DNA from: Mucilaginibacter sp. PPCGB 2223
GTDB taxonomy: Bacteria; Bacteroidota; Bacteroidia; Sphingobacteriales; Sphingobacteriaceae
Assembly: GCF_001705515.1 (NCBI RefSeq)
Contig: NZ_MDJS01000006.1
Location: 1 to 64,000, forward strand
Direction of reading: 5' to 3'
DNA: 64,000 nt
Part shown: in pieces, positions 43,796 through 52,318 of the stretch
Position numbering within the stretch: position 1 is the first letter of the stretch
How the letters are laid out: every line of letters starts with the position of its first letter
Made by a program: the position numbers and the translations under genes
The notes under the pieces: generated by a model
Database searches by the model: none
What the model saw: the letters and a program-made list of their open reading frames with translations, nothing else
Told to the model about the DNA's origin: nothing

Positions 43796-43854
43796 ATGGC
43801 TAAAGTAGCTAATTTGTTTACAATTGGCTTAAACTCAATGCCCGAATATTCGTT

Positions 43855-43862
43855 TATCTTTG
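43855..43862 (+). promoter_or_regulatory. -7 element TATCTTTG of the M16 peptidase gene
   Basis: A perfect TAnnTTTG lies only 7 bp before the ATG at 43870. The transcript would start at or very near the start codon, which implies a leaderless message. Confidence 0.5.
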
Positions 43863-43869
43863 CCGGCTA

Positions 43870-45099
43870 ATGGATTACCAGGTTTACACATTGCCCAACG
43901 GCATCAGGCTGTTGCACAAACATGCCGTATCGCCTTTGGCGCATTGCTGCTTTATAGTAAATGCCGGTGCGCGCGATGAAGCGCCGGGTAAAGATGGCCT
44001 TGCGCATTTTATCGAACACCTGCTTTTCAAAGCTACCGAACGCCGTAATACCGAACAGATATTAAACCGGCTTGAATTGGTTGGGGCCGATCTGAACGCT
44101 TATACTACCAAGGAGTATACCTGTATCCACGCTTCGTTTTTAAAGCAGCACCTGGAGCGGGCGATAGACCTGACAGAGGATATCGTTTTTCATTCTACCT
44201 TTCCCGAAGAAGAACTGGTAAAGGAAAAAAGCGTGGTTTTGGACGAGATCGCATCGTATCTCGACCAGCCTGATGAAGCCATACAAGATGATTTTGAGGA
44301 TATGCTTTTTAAGCATCATCCGCTTGGCCGCAATATTTTAGGTACTGCCGATTCGGTAAGTGCATTGAGCAGGCCGGATGTGAAGGATTTTGTCGCACAA
44401 AATTACAATACCCATCAAATGGTTTTTGCTGTTTTAGGCGAGTACGATTTTAAAAAACTGGTAAAACTGGCTGAGAAATATTTTGGCCATATTCCGGAAA
44501 ATGCACGTGGTAAGAACCGGGTGAAGCCACATATCAACCCTTCGGAGGTAGCGCGTTTTTCAAAACCGATATCACAAACGCACGGCGTCATCGGCGGGCA
44601 GGCGTATGCTTCATGTGATAAGCGAAAGAACGGTTTATTGTTGCTCAACAACATTTTAGGCGGCATGGGGATGAGCTCGAGGCTTAACCTGCAGATACGC
44701 GAAAAGTACGGCATCGCTTATAGCATCGAATCGAACTATTCCACGTTTTCGGACACAGGTATTTTCTCCATCTATTTCGGTACAGATACCGAAAAGGCCG
44801 AACGCGCGGTAAAGCTCATCCACAAGGAGCTCAAAAAACTGCGTGAACAAAAGTTGGGCACTTTGCAGTTGGCCCAGGCCAAACAAAAGTTTTGTGGCCA
44901 GATAGCCCTGGGCGAAGAGAACCGTATCGGCCTCATCATCGCCATGGCTAAAAGCCTGCTGGATTTTGGTTATGTAGACAGCATTGCGGAGGTCTTTGCC
45001 AAGATTAATGCGGTTACGGCTGAAGAAATGCAGGATATCGCCAATGAGATATTCGACCCGGCAAGGCTGACTACTTTGCTATTTGAGCCTAATGATTAA
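43870..45099 (+). CDS. M16 family zinc peptidase (insulinase-like)
   Basis: The inverted zinc motif HFIEH at residues 46-50 and the downstream glutamate in the VVLDEIASY stretch identify the active M16 half. About 409 residues is the size of the single-subunit bacterial proteins. It is cytoplasmic or periplasmic; no signal peptide is evident. It precedes def by 19 bp, but def has its own promoter. Confidence 0.93.
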   Translation: MDYQVYTLPNGIRLLHKHAVSPLAHCCFIVNAGARDEAPGKDGLAHFIEHLLFKATERRNTEQILNRLELVGADLNAYTTKEYTCIHASFLKQHLERAIDLTEDIVFHSTFPEEELVKEKSVVLDEIASYLDQPDEAIQDDFEDMLFKHHPLGRNILGTADSVSALSRPDVKDFVAQNYNTHQMVFAVLGEYDFKKLVKLAEKYFGHIPENARGKNRVKPHINPSEVARFSKPISQTHGVIGGQAYASCDKRKNGLLLLNNILGGMGMSSRLNLQIREKYGIAYSIESNYSTFSDTGIFSIYFGTDTEKAERAVKLIHKELKKLREQKLGTLQLAQAKQKFCGQIALGEENRIGLIIAMAKSLLDFGYVDSIAEVFAKINAVTAEEMQDIANEIFDPARLTTLLFEPND

Positions 45100-45112
45100 A
45101 CTGCTATTTTTG
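45083..45112 (+). promoter_or_regulatory. Housekeeping promoter of def
   Basis: TTG (45083-45085), 19 bp, then TATTTTTG (45105-45112), a full match to the Bacteroidota consensus. The ATG follows 6 bp later, so transcription would start at about the start codon. Confidence 0.65.
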
Positions 45113-45118
45113 TAGATT

Positions 45119-45691
45119 ATGAAATTACCCATTATAGCCTACGGCGACCCTGTTTTACGGAGAAAAGCTACCGATATTGAACCCGATGAATATCCGCACA
45201 TCAAACAACTGATTGAGGACATGTACGAGACGATGTACGGGGCCAAGGGAGTTGGACTTGCCGCGCCGCAGGTGGGTTTATCTATGCGCTTGTTCGTGAT
45301 CGATGCGTCGCCGTTTGATGATGACGAACCTGAGCTTAAAGATTTTAAGAAAGCGTTCATCAATGCACGGATATTGAGCGAGGACGGCGAAGAGTGGCCA
45401 TTTAACGAAGGCTGTTTAAGCATCCCCGAAATACGCGAAGACGTGTATCGCAAAAAAAACCTGCGTATATCGTACTACGATGCCGACTGGAAACACCACG
45501 AAGAGAGTTACACGGGATTAGCCGCACGCATCATCCAGCACGAATACGACCATATCGAAGGCAAGTTATTTACCGACAAGCTTAACCCTTTACGCAAACG
45601 CCTTATAGAAAAAAAGCTGAACGATATTTCGAAAGGAAATGTTTCGGTTGATTACCGGATGAAATTTCCGGCGGCTAAGAAGGGGCGTTAA
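45119..45691 (+). CDS. def: Peptide deformylase
   Basis: This metalloenzyme removes the formyl group from nascent proteins. The three family motifs are intact: GVGLAAPQ at 44-51, EGCLS with the metal ligand C99, and HEYDH at 141-145 with both histidine ligands and the catalytic glutamate. At 190 residues it is normal. It overlaps the stop of the convergent gene by 4 bp. Confidence 0.97.
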   Translation: MKLPIIAYGDPVLRRKATDIEPDEYPHIKQLIEDMYETMYGAKGVGLAAPQVGLSMRLFVIDASPFDDDEPELKDFKKAFINARILSEDGEEWPFNEGCLSIPEIREDVYRKKNLRISYYDADWKHHEESYTGLAARIIQHEYDHIEGKLFTDKLNPLRKRLIEKKLNDISKGNVSVDYRMKFPAAKKGR

Positions 45692-46329
45692 TTATCGTCG
45701 ATCCCCCGGCTTTTATTACCTGCGGCTATCTCTTTAATCAGGGCACCCCAGGCAAAAGGGTTTAACAAGGGGTTGGGCATCAGCGAGTGCTGGTTTACCA
45801 TATTGTTGTGCATATCCTGGAAGTTCAGCGTCTGATGGTCCTGCGCGTTTAACGGCAGCGACCGCTCTAACGCGGCTATTGATTTACCACTCAGGTTTTT
45901 GCGGGCTATCTCCAGGTCGTCATCAGCAATTTTCATCGCCAAAAAATCTTTATGAAACTCATCAGTAGTTGCCCATGGGAAGATATGAACTACAGGCAGG
46001 TGCACCGATTGTGAGCGTAAGCGCACTTCAACAGTGTAGCTTTTTTCTTTAAGGTGAGATGGGATCACCACTATTGCCGAGGCATAACCTATCGAGGTAA
46101 ATTGCAGGGTATCGTTTTCGTGCACTACAAAAGAAAAATAGCCTTTATAGTTAGCCAGGTTACTTTGTTTAGGATTACTGATATTAGTTACAGAGGTGTA
46201 AGGTATAATACTGGTACTGTCGCTGTTCAGTACCACACCGCTAAATTGCACCAGCGGCCTCTCGGGCTTTTGCTGCGCAAATGCCGACACCGCCACGAGG
46301 CTAAACAATATGAAGAACAAGCGCTTCAT
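45688..46329 (-). CDS. Exported carboxypeptidase-regulatory-like domain protein
   Basis: After a signal peptide (MKRLFFILFSLVAVSAFAQQ) comes a CarboxypepD_reg-like beta-sandwich (about 25-110) with FSGVVLNSDS and YTSVTNISN. The remaining C-terminal part has no domain I recognise. At 213 residues it is a stand-alone copy of the domain found at the N-terminus of TonB receptors. Its function is unknown. Confidence 0.78.
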   Translation of the reverse strand: MKRLFFILFSLVAVSAFAQQKPERPLVQFSGVVLNSDSTSIIPYTSVTNISNPKQSNLANYKGYFSFVVHENDTLQFTSIGYASAIVVIPSHLKEKSYTVEVRLRSQSVHLPVVHIFPWATTDEFHKDFLAMKIADDDLEIARKNLSGKSIAALERSLPLNAQDHQTLNFQDMHNNMVNQHSLMPNPLLNPFAWGALIKEIAAGNKSRGIDDN

Positions 46330-46452
46330 TGTGAATAACTGTATTAATTTATTATACTCAGTTAACGTTTAAAAAGTTTTAACCGGGATACAAATCAAAT
46401 AATTTTTGTCCGGTTAGTTGTTATAACACCGGCTAATTTAACAATCTTTAAC

Positions 46453-46731
46453 TTATCTCAAATTTTCGGGCAATACCGCCGCCGGATCATCCATATCCGT
46501 CAGATTAGTTGCGTCGACGCCCGTGATCTCGGGCACGGCTTTTTTAATAGCCTGCTCTATACCTGCCTTTAAGGTCATGATGCTCATCGGGCACGACCCG
46601 CATGCACCCAAAAGTTTTAATTTAACTACTTTGTCAGGCGTTATCTCTTCCACCGAAACATTGCCGCCATCTGTTTCCAGATACGGGCGAATTGTATCTA
46701 AGGCTGCCTCTACCTGTGCTAACAAATCCAT
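46453..46731 (-). CDS. NifU C-terminal-domain protein (Nfu-like)
   Basis: This 92-residue iron-sulfur carrier has the C44-x2-C47 motif and the family segment DTIRPYLETDGGNVSVEEI. It transfers or stores clusters in the cytoplasm. It is 33 bp downstream of the Mrp gene, and both are cluster-biogenesis genes, which supports a joint role. Confidence 0.95.
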   Translation of the reverse strand: MDLLAQVEAALDTIRPYLETDGGNVSVEEITPDKVVKLKLLGACGSCPMSIMTLKAGIEQAIKKAVPEITGVDATNLTDMDDPAAVLPENLR

Positions 46732-46763
46732 TTTTTTAATTTTTATAGTATAAAGATACTAAT

Positions 46764-47852
46764 TTATTGTATAACTGCTGTTTGTGCGGCCGCTTTGGCA
46801 TTTACAATCGCTACCTGCTGTGCAACTTTTTTTGCCATATCGATAAACGCGGCGCTCATCGGGTTATTATCGTCGAGTATAAGGGGTTTGCCCGAATCGC
46901 CGGAATCTGACACGCTTTTTACCAGCGGCAACTGCGCCAGCAAAGGCACGCCGATCTGGTCGGCCAGCTTTTTACCGCCGCCTTCGCCAAAAATATAATA
47001 TTTATTTTCGGGTAACTCAGCCGGGGTAAAGTAGGCCATGTTTTCGACCACACCCAGCACCGGCACATTGATGGCATTCATCATAAACATACCCACACCT
47101 TTACGCGCATCGGCCAGGGCCACGTTTTGCGGTGTAGTTACAATTACTGCGCCAGCTATCGGGAAGCCTTGCGTAATCGTGATATGGATATCGCCTGTAC
47201 CCGGCGGCAGGTCGACAACCAGGTAATCCAGCTCGCCCCAGTCGCCATCGTTAAATAACTGTTTTACCGCGGTTGACACCATCGGCCCGCGCCAAGGTAC
47301 GGGCTGATCCGGATCGGTAAAGAAACCAATGGAAAGCAGTTTGATGCCATATTTCTCAATCGGCTCGATGCGTGTTTTGCCATTTTCAAGCTGCGATGCC
47401 CGTGGCTTGGCACCTTCCAAACCAAACATAATAGGCACCGACGGGCCGTAAATATCCGCATCGATCAAACCAACCTTTGCACCGGTTTTAGCCAAACCCA
47501 ATGCCAGGTTGGCCGCCACGGTTGATTTGCCCACCCCGCCTTTGCCCGAAGCCACGGCGATGATATTTTTAATACCCGGCAAACTGTTACCGCTTTGCGT
47601 GGTCACGCGCGAGGTCATGTTGATCCGTATATCAGCATCTTTACTTACAAAATGCAATATGGCGTTGCGGCATGCGTTCTCGATCATGGCCTTTAAAGGG
47701 CAGGCCGGTGTTGTTAATATGATGGAGAAACTTACTTTGCTGCCTTCGATACGGATATCTTCAACCATGTTCAACGTTACCAGGTCTTTTTTCAGATCGG
47801 GTTCTTCAACGTGGCTCAGGGCAGCAAGTACTTGTTCTTTAGTAATTATCAT
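46764..47852 (-). CDS. mrp: Mrp/NBP35 family iron-sulfur cluster carrier ATPase (ApbC)
   Basis: This P-loop ATPase carries iron-sulfur clusters. The deviant Walker A GKGGVGKS is at residues 103-110, after an N-terminal MIP18/DUF59 domain (about 1-95). VGLIDADIYGPSVPIMFG follows. The usual C-terminal CxxC is not apparent, so cluster binding may differ from the classical model. The neighbour NifU-like gene fits the pathway. Confidence 0.93.
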   Translation of the reverse strand: MIITKEQVLAALSHVEEPDLKKDLVTLNMVEDIRIEGSKVSFSIILTTPACPLKAMIENACRNAILHFVSKDADIRINMTSRVTTQSGNSLPGIKNIIAVASGKGGVGKSTVAANLALGLAKTGAKVGLIDADIYGPSVPIMFGLEGAKPRASQLENGKTRIEPIEKYGIKLLSIGFFTDPDQPVPWRGPMVSTAVKQLFNDGDWGELDYLVVDLPPGTGDIHITITQGFPIAGAVIVTTPQNVALADARKGVGMFMMNAINVPVLGVVENMAYFTPAELPENKYYIFGEGGGKKLADQIGVPLLAQLPLVKSVSDSGDSGKPLILDDNNPMSAAFIDMAKKVAQQVAIVNAKAAAQTAVIQ

Positions 47853-47963
47853 TTTTACAATTCGGATAAAATGTAAAACAGCCTGTTAAGGTGTTTGTTA
47901 CGGTATAGTTGTTTACAATAAACTTTGTAAAGATAAGATTATTAGTTTTGGAAAAATTTACTG

Positions 47964-50135
47964 ATGCATCTACCAGATAAAAAGTACTTCCGCGTTGGCG
48001 GTATAGTTTTGCTAACGATAGTTGTTTTGATTGTAATAGCCGGTACCATTGCCTGGTTTAAGCGCGAAAATCTACTCCACAATGCGATTGACAAAGCTAC
48101 GGCAAAAGCCAAAAGAGATTATAATTTAGATGTAAAAATAGGCTCGGCACACTTTACGGGGCTTAGTACCGTTGCTTTCGACGATATCACCATTGTACCG
48201 CAAGGTCGTGACAGTCTGTTAGATATCAAGAATTTTGAAGTCGAAGTGAGGCTATGGCCATTACTCTTTGGCAATGTTAAGCTGGCATCAGTTAAGCTGG
48301 ATAAAGGCTGGCTCAATTTGACCAGCGTACACGGCGTAAAAAATTTCGATTTTTTATTTAAAAAGAAACGCGATACCACCGAAAACACCGGCGGCGATAT
48401 ATCCGTTGTGGCTAACGATCTCATCAACCAGGTGCTTTATAAAATACCCGATGCGCTCAACCTGAATGATTTTATCATTAAGTTTCACGACGACAGTACC
48501 AGCGTGAACGTGCTTGCCAAAACCGCGCGGATTGAAGATAGTGACCTAAGCTCTACATTCATCATCAATAACGGCGAATCGACCCTGCATTTTGCCGGTA
48601 AGATGCGCCCCAGCGATAAATACATCGATGTAAGGCTTTATGCCGATAATAAAAAGGTGGAGCTGCCTTTTATAGAAAAGAAATTCGGGTTGAAACTCAG
48701 TTTTGATACCATTGGCACCAGGCTGGATAAGGTTGAACGCAGCAACGGCGAAACACGTATTTATAGTTCCTGGTCGGTGAGCAACCTGCTCATCAACCAC
48801 CCGCGCTTGGCTACAACCGATATCGTTGTGCCCAACGGATCGATAGACGCTAATATCTTTATCGGAGAGCACTATGTATCGATAGACAGTTCATCGGTAA
48901 TCCATCTGAAAGACATTGTTGCAAGCCCATACGTAAAATACACCCTTAAACCAGCTAAAATCTACGAGTTAAAGTTAGCTATGCCGATGACCGACGCACA
49001 GAAGATGTTTAACTCCTTCCCCAAGGGGACTTTTGACGCGCTGGAAGGCATCCAGGTTAGCGGGAAACTGGCCTACAACCTGAGCCTTTACCTTGATAGC
49101 ACCATGCCCGACTCGGTGCGGTTTAATTCGGAGCTAAAACAAGAGAACTTTAATGTGGTTAAATACGGCAATACCAACTTTGATAAACTGAACAGCCCGT
49201 TTGTATATACGCCTTACGAAAACGGCAAACCTATGCCATCGCGCACCATCGGGCCCTCAAACCCCGATTATACCCCGCTCGAAAATATCTCGCCGTACTT
49301 GCAGCACGCGGTCATGTCGGCCGAAGACCCTACATTTTACAGCCATCACGGTATTATACCCGAAGCCATCCGTAAATCGATAGCGATTGATTTTAAGAAG
49401 AAAAAGTTTAATCGCGGCGGTAGTACGATATCCATGCAATTGGTTAAAAACGCTTTTTTAAGCAGGCAAAAAACCATGCTGCGAAAAATTGAAGAAATGC
49501 TGATCGTGTGGATGATCGAGAACAAACACATCGTCTCGAAAAACCGGATGCTGGAGGTTTATTTCAATATCATCGAATGGGGCAACAACGTTTACGGTAT
49601 CGGCGAAGCATCGCGCTATTATTTTGGTAAAAGCCCTGCCGAACTCGATTTGGGCGAGAGTATTTACCTGGCCAGCATCGTACCTAAGCCTAAAGCCGGG
49701 CTATACGCTTTCCAGCCCGATGGCAGTTTGAAGGATTATCTGCGCAATTATTTCCGTTCGCTTGGCGACAGGATGGCCAACCAGCATTACATCAACCTGA
49801 TGGATAGCCTGAATTATGGCTTTGCTGATGTGCGGTTGAAATCGAGCCAGCGCAGTCATACCATTATCGCTCCGGGTGATACCGCCGCCATTATGAAAGC
49901 CCTGAAGCAGGACCAGGATGACGAGGAGGAGGATAACGCCATCCCGGTTATCCAACCCGAAAAGAAACCGAACTTTTTCCAGCGCCTGTTTGGTAAAAAA
50001 GATACTACACATAAAAAGGAGCCGGTAATTGATACTGCCGGGAAAACCAAAAAACAAATACGCCAGGAAAAACGCGCCGAACGCAAAAAAGAGAAAGAGG
50101 AAAAGAAAAAGCTGATGGACCGTGGATTATTTTAA
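47964..50135 (+). CDS. AsmA-like plus GT51 peptidoglycan transglycosylase
   Basis: A single N-terminal membrane helix (about 8-30) is followed by an AsmA-like periplasmic region of about 380 residues, with FDDITIVPQGRDSLLDIKN. From about 430 a GT51 domain follows: the catalytic E454 lies in SAEDPTFYSHHG and RGGSTISMQLVKN is intact. There is no transpeptidase domain. The C-terminal 100 residues are lysine-rich and charged. It polymerises glycan strands from lipid II. The AsmA-type fusion is known in Bacteroidota but of unclear function. Confidence 0.88.
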   Translation: MHLPDKKYFRVGGIVLLTIVVLIVIAGTIAWFKRENLLHNAIDKATAKAKRDYNLDVKIGSAHFTGLSTVAFDDITIVPQGRDSLLDIKNFEVEVRLWPLLFGNVKLASVKLDKGWLNLTSVHGVKNFDFLFKKKRDTTENTGGDISVVANDLINQVLYKIPDALNLNDFIIKFHDDSTSVNVLAKTARIEDSDLSSTFIINNGESTLHFAGKMRPSDKYIDVRLYADNKKVELPFIEKKFGLKLSFDTIGTRLDKVERSNGETRIYSSWSVSNLLINHPRLATTDIVVPNGSIDANIFIGEHYVSIDSSSVIHLKDIVASPYVKYTLKPAKIYELKLAMPMTDAQKMFNSFPKGTFDALEGIQVSGKLAYNLSLYLDSTMPDSVRFNSELKQENFNVVKYGNTNFDKLNSPFVYTPYENGKPMPSRTIGPSNPDYTPLENISPYLQHAVMSAEDPTFYSHHGIIPEAIRKSIAIDFKKKKFNRGGSTISMQLVKNAFLSRQKTMLRKIEEMLIVWMIENKHIVSKNRMLEVYFNIIEWGNNVYGIGEASRYYFGKSPAELDLGESIYLASIVPKPKAGLYAFQPDGSLKDYLRNYFRSLGDRMANQHYINLMDSLNYGFADVRLKSSQRSHTIIAPGDTAAIMKALKQDQDDEEEDNAIPVIQPEKKPNFFQRLFGKKDTTHKKEPVIDTAGKTKKQIRQEKRAERKKEKEEKKKLMDRGLF

Positions 50136-50608
50136 TTTCCGGCTTTGTTGATCGGCTTCAGGCGCAACATCCTGACCACTTTAAACCTGATCGGGCGTAT
50201 CAGCAGGAACACCAGGAATAAAAAACCCACAAATGCAGCCACAAGTATGGTAGCAGTAAAAAACCAAACCATCAGGTCTAATGTTGCGGCCCCGAATATC
50301 CACATGTACCGGATGATATTTGCGGTAAGGAAATTGCTGAAACGGAACCTTACCGGTTCGTCAAGGTCTATTTCTTCAACCCTTTTGTAAAAAACGTAGT
50401 TCGAAATAATCGGGAACAGTATCGTTGCTGCAAAGGCAACATATAACAAAGAGTTATCGTTGCGGTTAAGGATGTTGGCGCCTACATGCTTATTTAAACA
50501 AACGATGATTATAACGAATACTGCAGTAATAGCCGCAAACACCGCATGAATTACCTGGAGTTTTTTATACGCTCCGGGGTCCAATTCATTGTTACCGATC
50601 TTATTCAT
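50132..50608 (-). CDS. Small multipass membrane protein
   Basis: This 158-residue protein has four hydrophobic segments (about 15-38, 50-68, 90-112, 115-140), with a basic C-terminus. I do not recognise a family. It overlaps the 3' end of the transglycosylase gene by 4 bp in convergent orientation. An inner-membrane location is likely. Confidence 0.7.
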   Translation of the reverse strand: MNKIGNNELDPGAYKKLQVIHAVFAAITAVFVIIIVCLNKHVGANILNRNDNSLLYVAFAATILFPIISNYVFYKRVEEIDLDEPVRFRFSNFLTANIIRYMWIFGAATLDLMVWFFTATILVAAFVGFLFLVFLLIRPIRFKVVRMLRLKPINKAGN

Positions 50609-51060
50609 TTAAAGTTTAATCAATTTGCTTAACTCAATACTATGCAATTTGTTTTTCACATCTGTACACAGCTCTAAGATTAATATCGCGGCAAATTTAC
50701 ATCTTAAAATCGTACCACGATAAAAAGAAATCTCCCGCAAACATAGCAATAAGCATCGAACTTATTACACGGCAATAAGTTGCTTTATTATAACTATTTT
50801 AAAAAATCTTTATTAAAACACAGTGTATCAAAATCCAGGCCGTTAGCCTTATCGTGTAACCCCTGTCACACAAAAATAAAATGGAATACGAGAAGCCATC
50901 ATATGAGTATTGCCTGTTAGTAAAAACGCAGTACGTTTGCTTTGTAGAGTTTCCCGGATATACCAACAACACAATTATACAAAATATATCAAAAATACCG
51001 AAACCCTTTTTTTGATTAACCAATGAGCAATATGGGTGTGCCGTAAACCCGGAACAACGT
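50609..51060. other. Gene-free stretch
   Basis: No convincing gene is seen; a minus-strand frame at 50799-51152 lacks coding character and clashes with the gene at 51061. The only structure is an inverted repeat ACTTATT/AATAAGT at 50760-50780 with a 7-base loop. Confidence 0.5.
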
Positions 51061-51285
51061 TTACCTTGCTGCAACACCACGCATGTTAAGCGTCCGTTTG
51101 CATTCGTTGCATAACCAGGTTTCGCGGTAAAAATTGTTATGTCCTTCGGCATCGGCCATGATACAGGTTTTATTAACGCAATGCGGTAACCAAAGTAAAA
51201 CAGTCAGCTTTGGCTCATCAACACCACAGCAGGCAGCAGCATGCAATATGATGTAACAAAGGGCCGGCAAAAGTATTTTTTTCAT
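51061..51285 (-). CDS. Small cysteine-containing exported protein (tentative)
   Basis: This 74-residue frame starts with a signal-like MKKILLPALCYIILHAAACCG and has several cysteines (two near residue 19, one each near 36 and 41, and a CNEC). I do not recognise it. It may be a small lipoprotein or metal-binding protein. No regulatory element was found; the evidence is only length and the signal-like N-terminus. Confidence 0.4.
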   Translation of the reverse strand: MKKILLPALCYIILHAAACCGVDEPKLTVLLWLPHCVNKTCIMADAEGHNNFYRETWLCNECKRTLNMRGVAAR

Positions 51286-51365
51286 TACCCCGTTAAAAAC
51301 TTGAATTAAACCTATATTTTCGGCATGTTGCGGCCGGCGCTAACTACGTATTACTATTTATACGC

Positions 51366-52277
51366 ATGAAACGATTTTGTAACCTTTTCATTTTTACTAT
51401 TGCTGCCTTTTGCTTGTCGTGCAAACAACCTGCGAAAGTTGAGCACCCTTCGTTTAAAAGTGTTATCGGCATCCATTATACCGAGGTGCGCCGCACATTT
51501 AAAAATGGCGTGATATTTAACGGGCAGGGCTTCCAACTGGCGCCCGACTGGCGTTTTACCTTTGTATCGGCCGATTCGATCAATATTTACAGCCCCGAAA
51601 AGAAACGCTTTTTTAACTGCCCGGTGATATTCGACCACGATTCGGTATTCAATATAGCCTGGGCCTGGCTTAAATTGAAGAAACTCACCAAAGACAGCAT
51701 CAAATTCCAGGTGCTACACGTAGAGAATAAGGTAATTATCGACGACCGCTCGAACCTGTACATGACCGTTTACTCGGATGATTACATCAAGAACAAACTG
51801 CATACCGATGCGCAGACATTACAAAGGCCACGGCGTATCGACACTTTGTTCATCAAAGCTAAAATAGCTCAGGCAGTACGAAACCCCGACAGTTCATTCG
51901 CCGGGGCAGAACAGCCGGTGATAAAAAGCAAGAGCCCGCTATTGACCATAAAAAGAGTAGAAGCCCCCGTCGATTCGGCTGTGAGCACCGATCCTAAAGC
52001 CGATTATATTAATCCCGAATACGACATCACCATCAACAAAGCCTACAAAGATTTTAATTACTCGTTTGTGGTTATTGTTGACGCTGCGGGTGCTGTACAT
52101 TTCTGGCGGTCGACAATTGTGCCTGTTGACAAGGATTTTGAGACATGGCAAAACCGGATGATGACAGGTATTGTAAACGGTTACTTAAAGCTCTATTTAA
52201 ACGTTACTCCGGGCAAAACCCTGGGCCTGCCTCACAATAGCTTTGTAGTTTTAAACGTTACAGGCAAGTCTGGATAA
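51366..52277 (+). CDS. Hypothetical lipoprotein
   Basis: The N-terminus MKRFCNLFIFTIAAFCLSCK is a lipoprotein signal with the cysteine near residue 19. The 303-residue mature part has no domain I can name; it is beta-rich with RRTFKNGVIFNGQGFQL and DYINPEYDITINKAYKDF. It is 41 bp upstream of the hybrid kinase gene, suggesting it is coexpressed with that sensor. Confidence 0.7.
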   Translation: MKRFCNLFIFTIAAFCLSCKQPAKVEHPSFKSVIGIHYTEVRRTFKNGVIFNGQGFQLAPDWRFTFVSADSINIYSPEKKRFFNCPVIFDHDSVFNIAWAWLKLKKLTKDSIKFQVLHVENKVIIDDRSNLYMTVYSDDYIKNKLHTDAQTLQRPRRIDTLFIKAKIAQAVRNPDSSFAGAEQPVIKSKSPLLTIKRVEAPVDSAVSTDPKADYINPEYDITINKAYKDFNYSFVVIVDAAGAVHFWRSTIVPVDKDFETWQNRMMTGIVNGYLKLYLNVTPGKTLGLPHNSFVVLNVTGKSG

Positions 52278-52318
52278 AATGGTTTTAGCTATATTAGCCG
52301 TAGCGGTATTTTTATTTT

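Noticed and set aside
46381..46415. Inverted repeat AACCGG/CCGGTT downstream of the NifU-like gene as terminator
   Set aside because: The stem is interrupted and no T run follows at the right place; too weak to list.
50799..51152. 117-residue minus-strand open frame in the 50.6-51.1 kb gap
   Set aside because: It overlaps the better candidate at 51061-51285 in another frame and shows no recognisable signal or domain.
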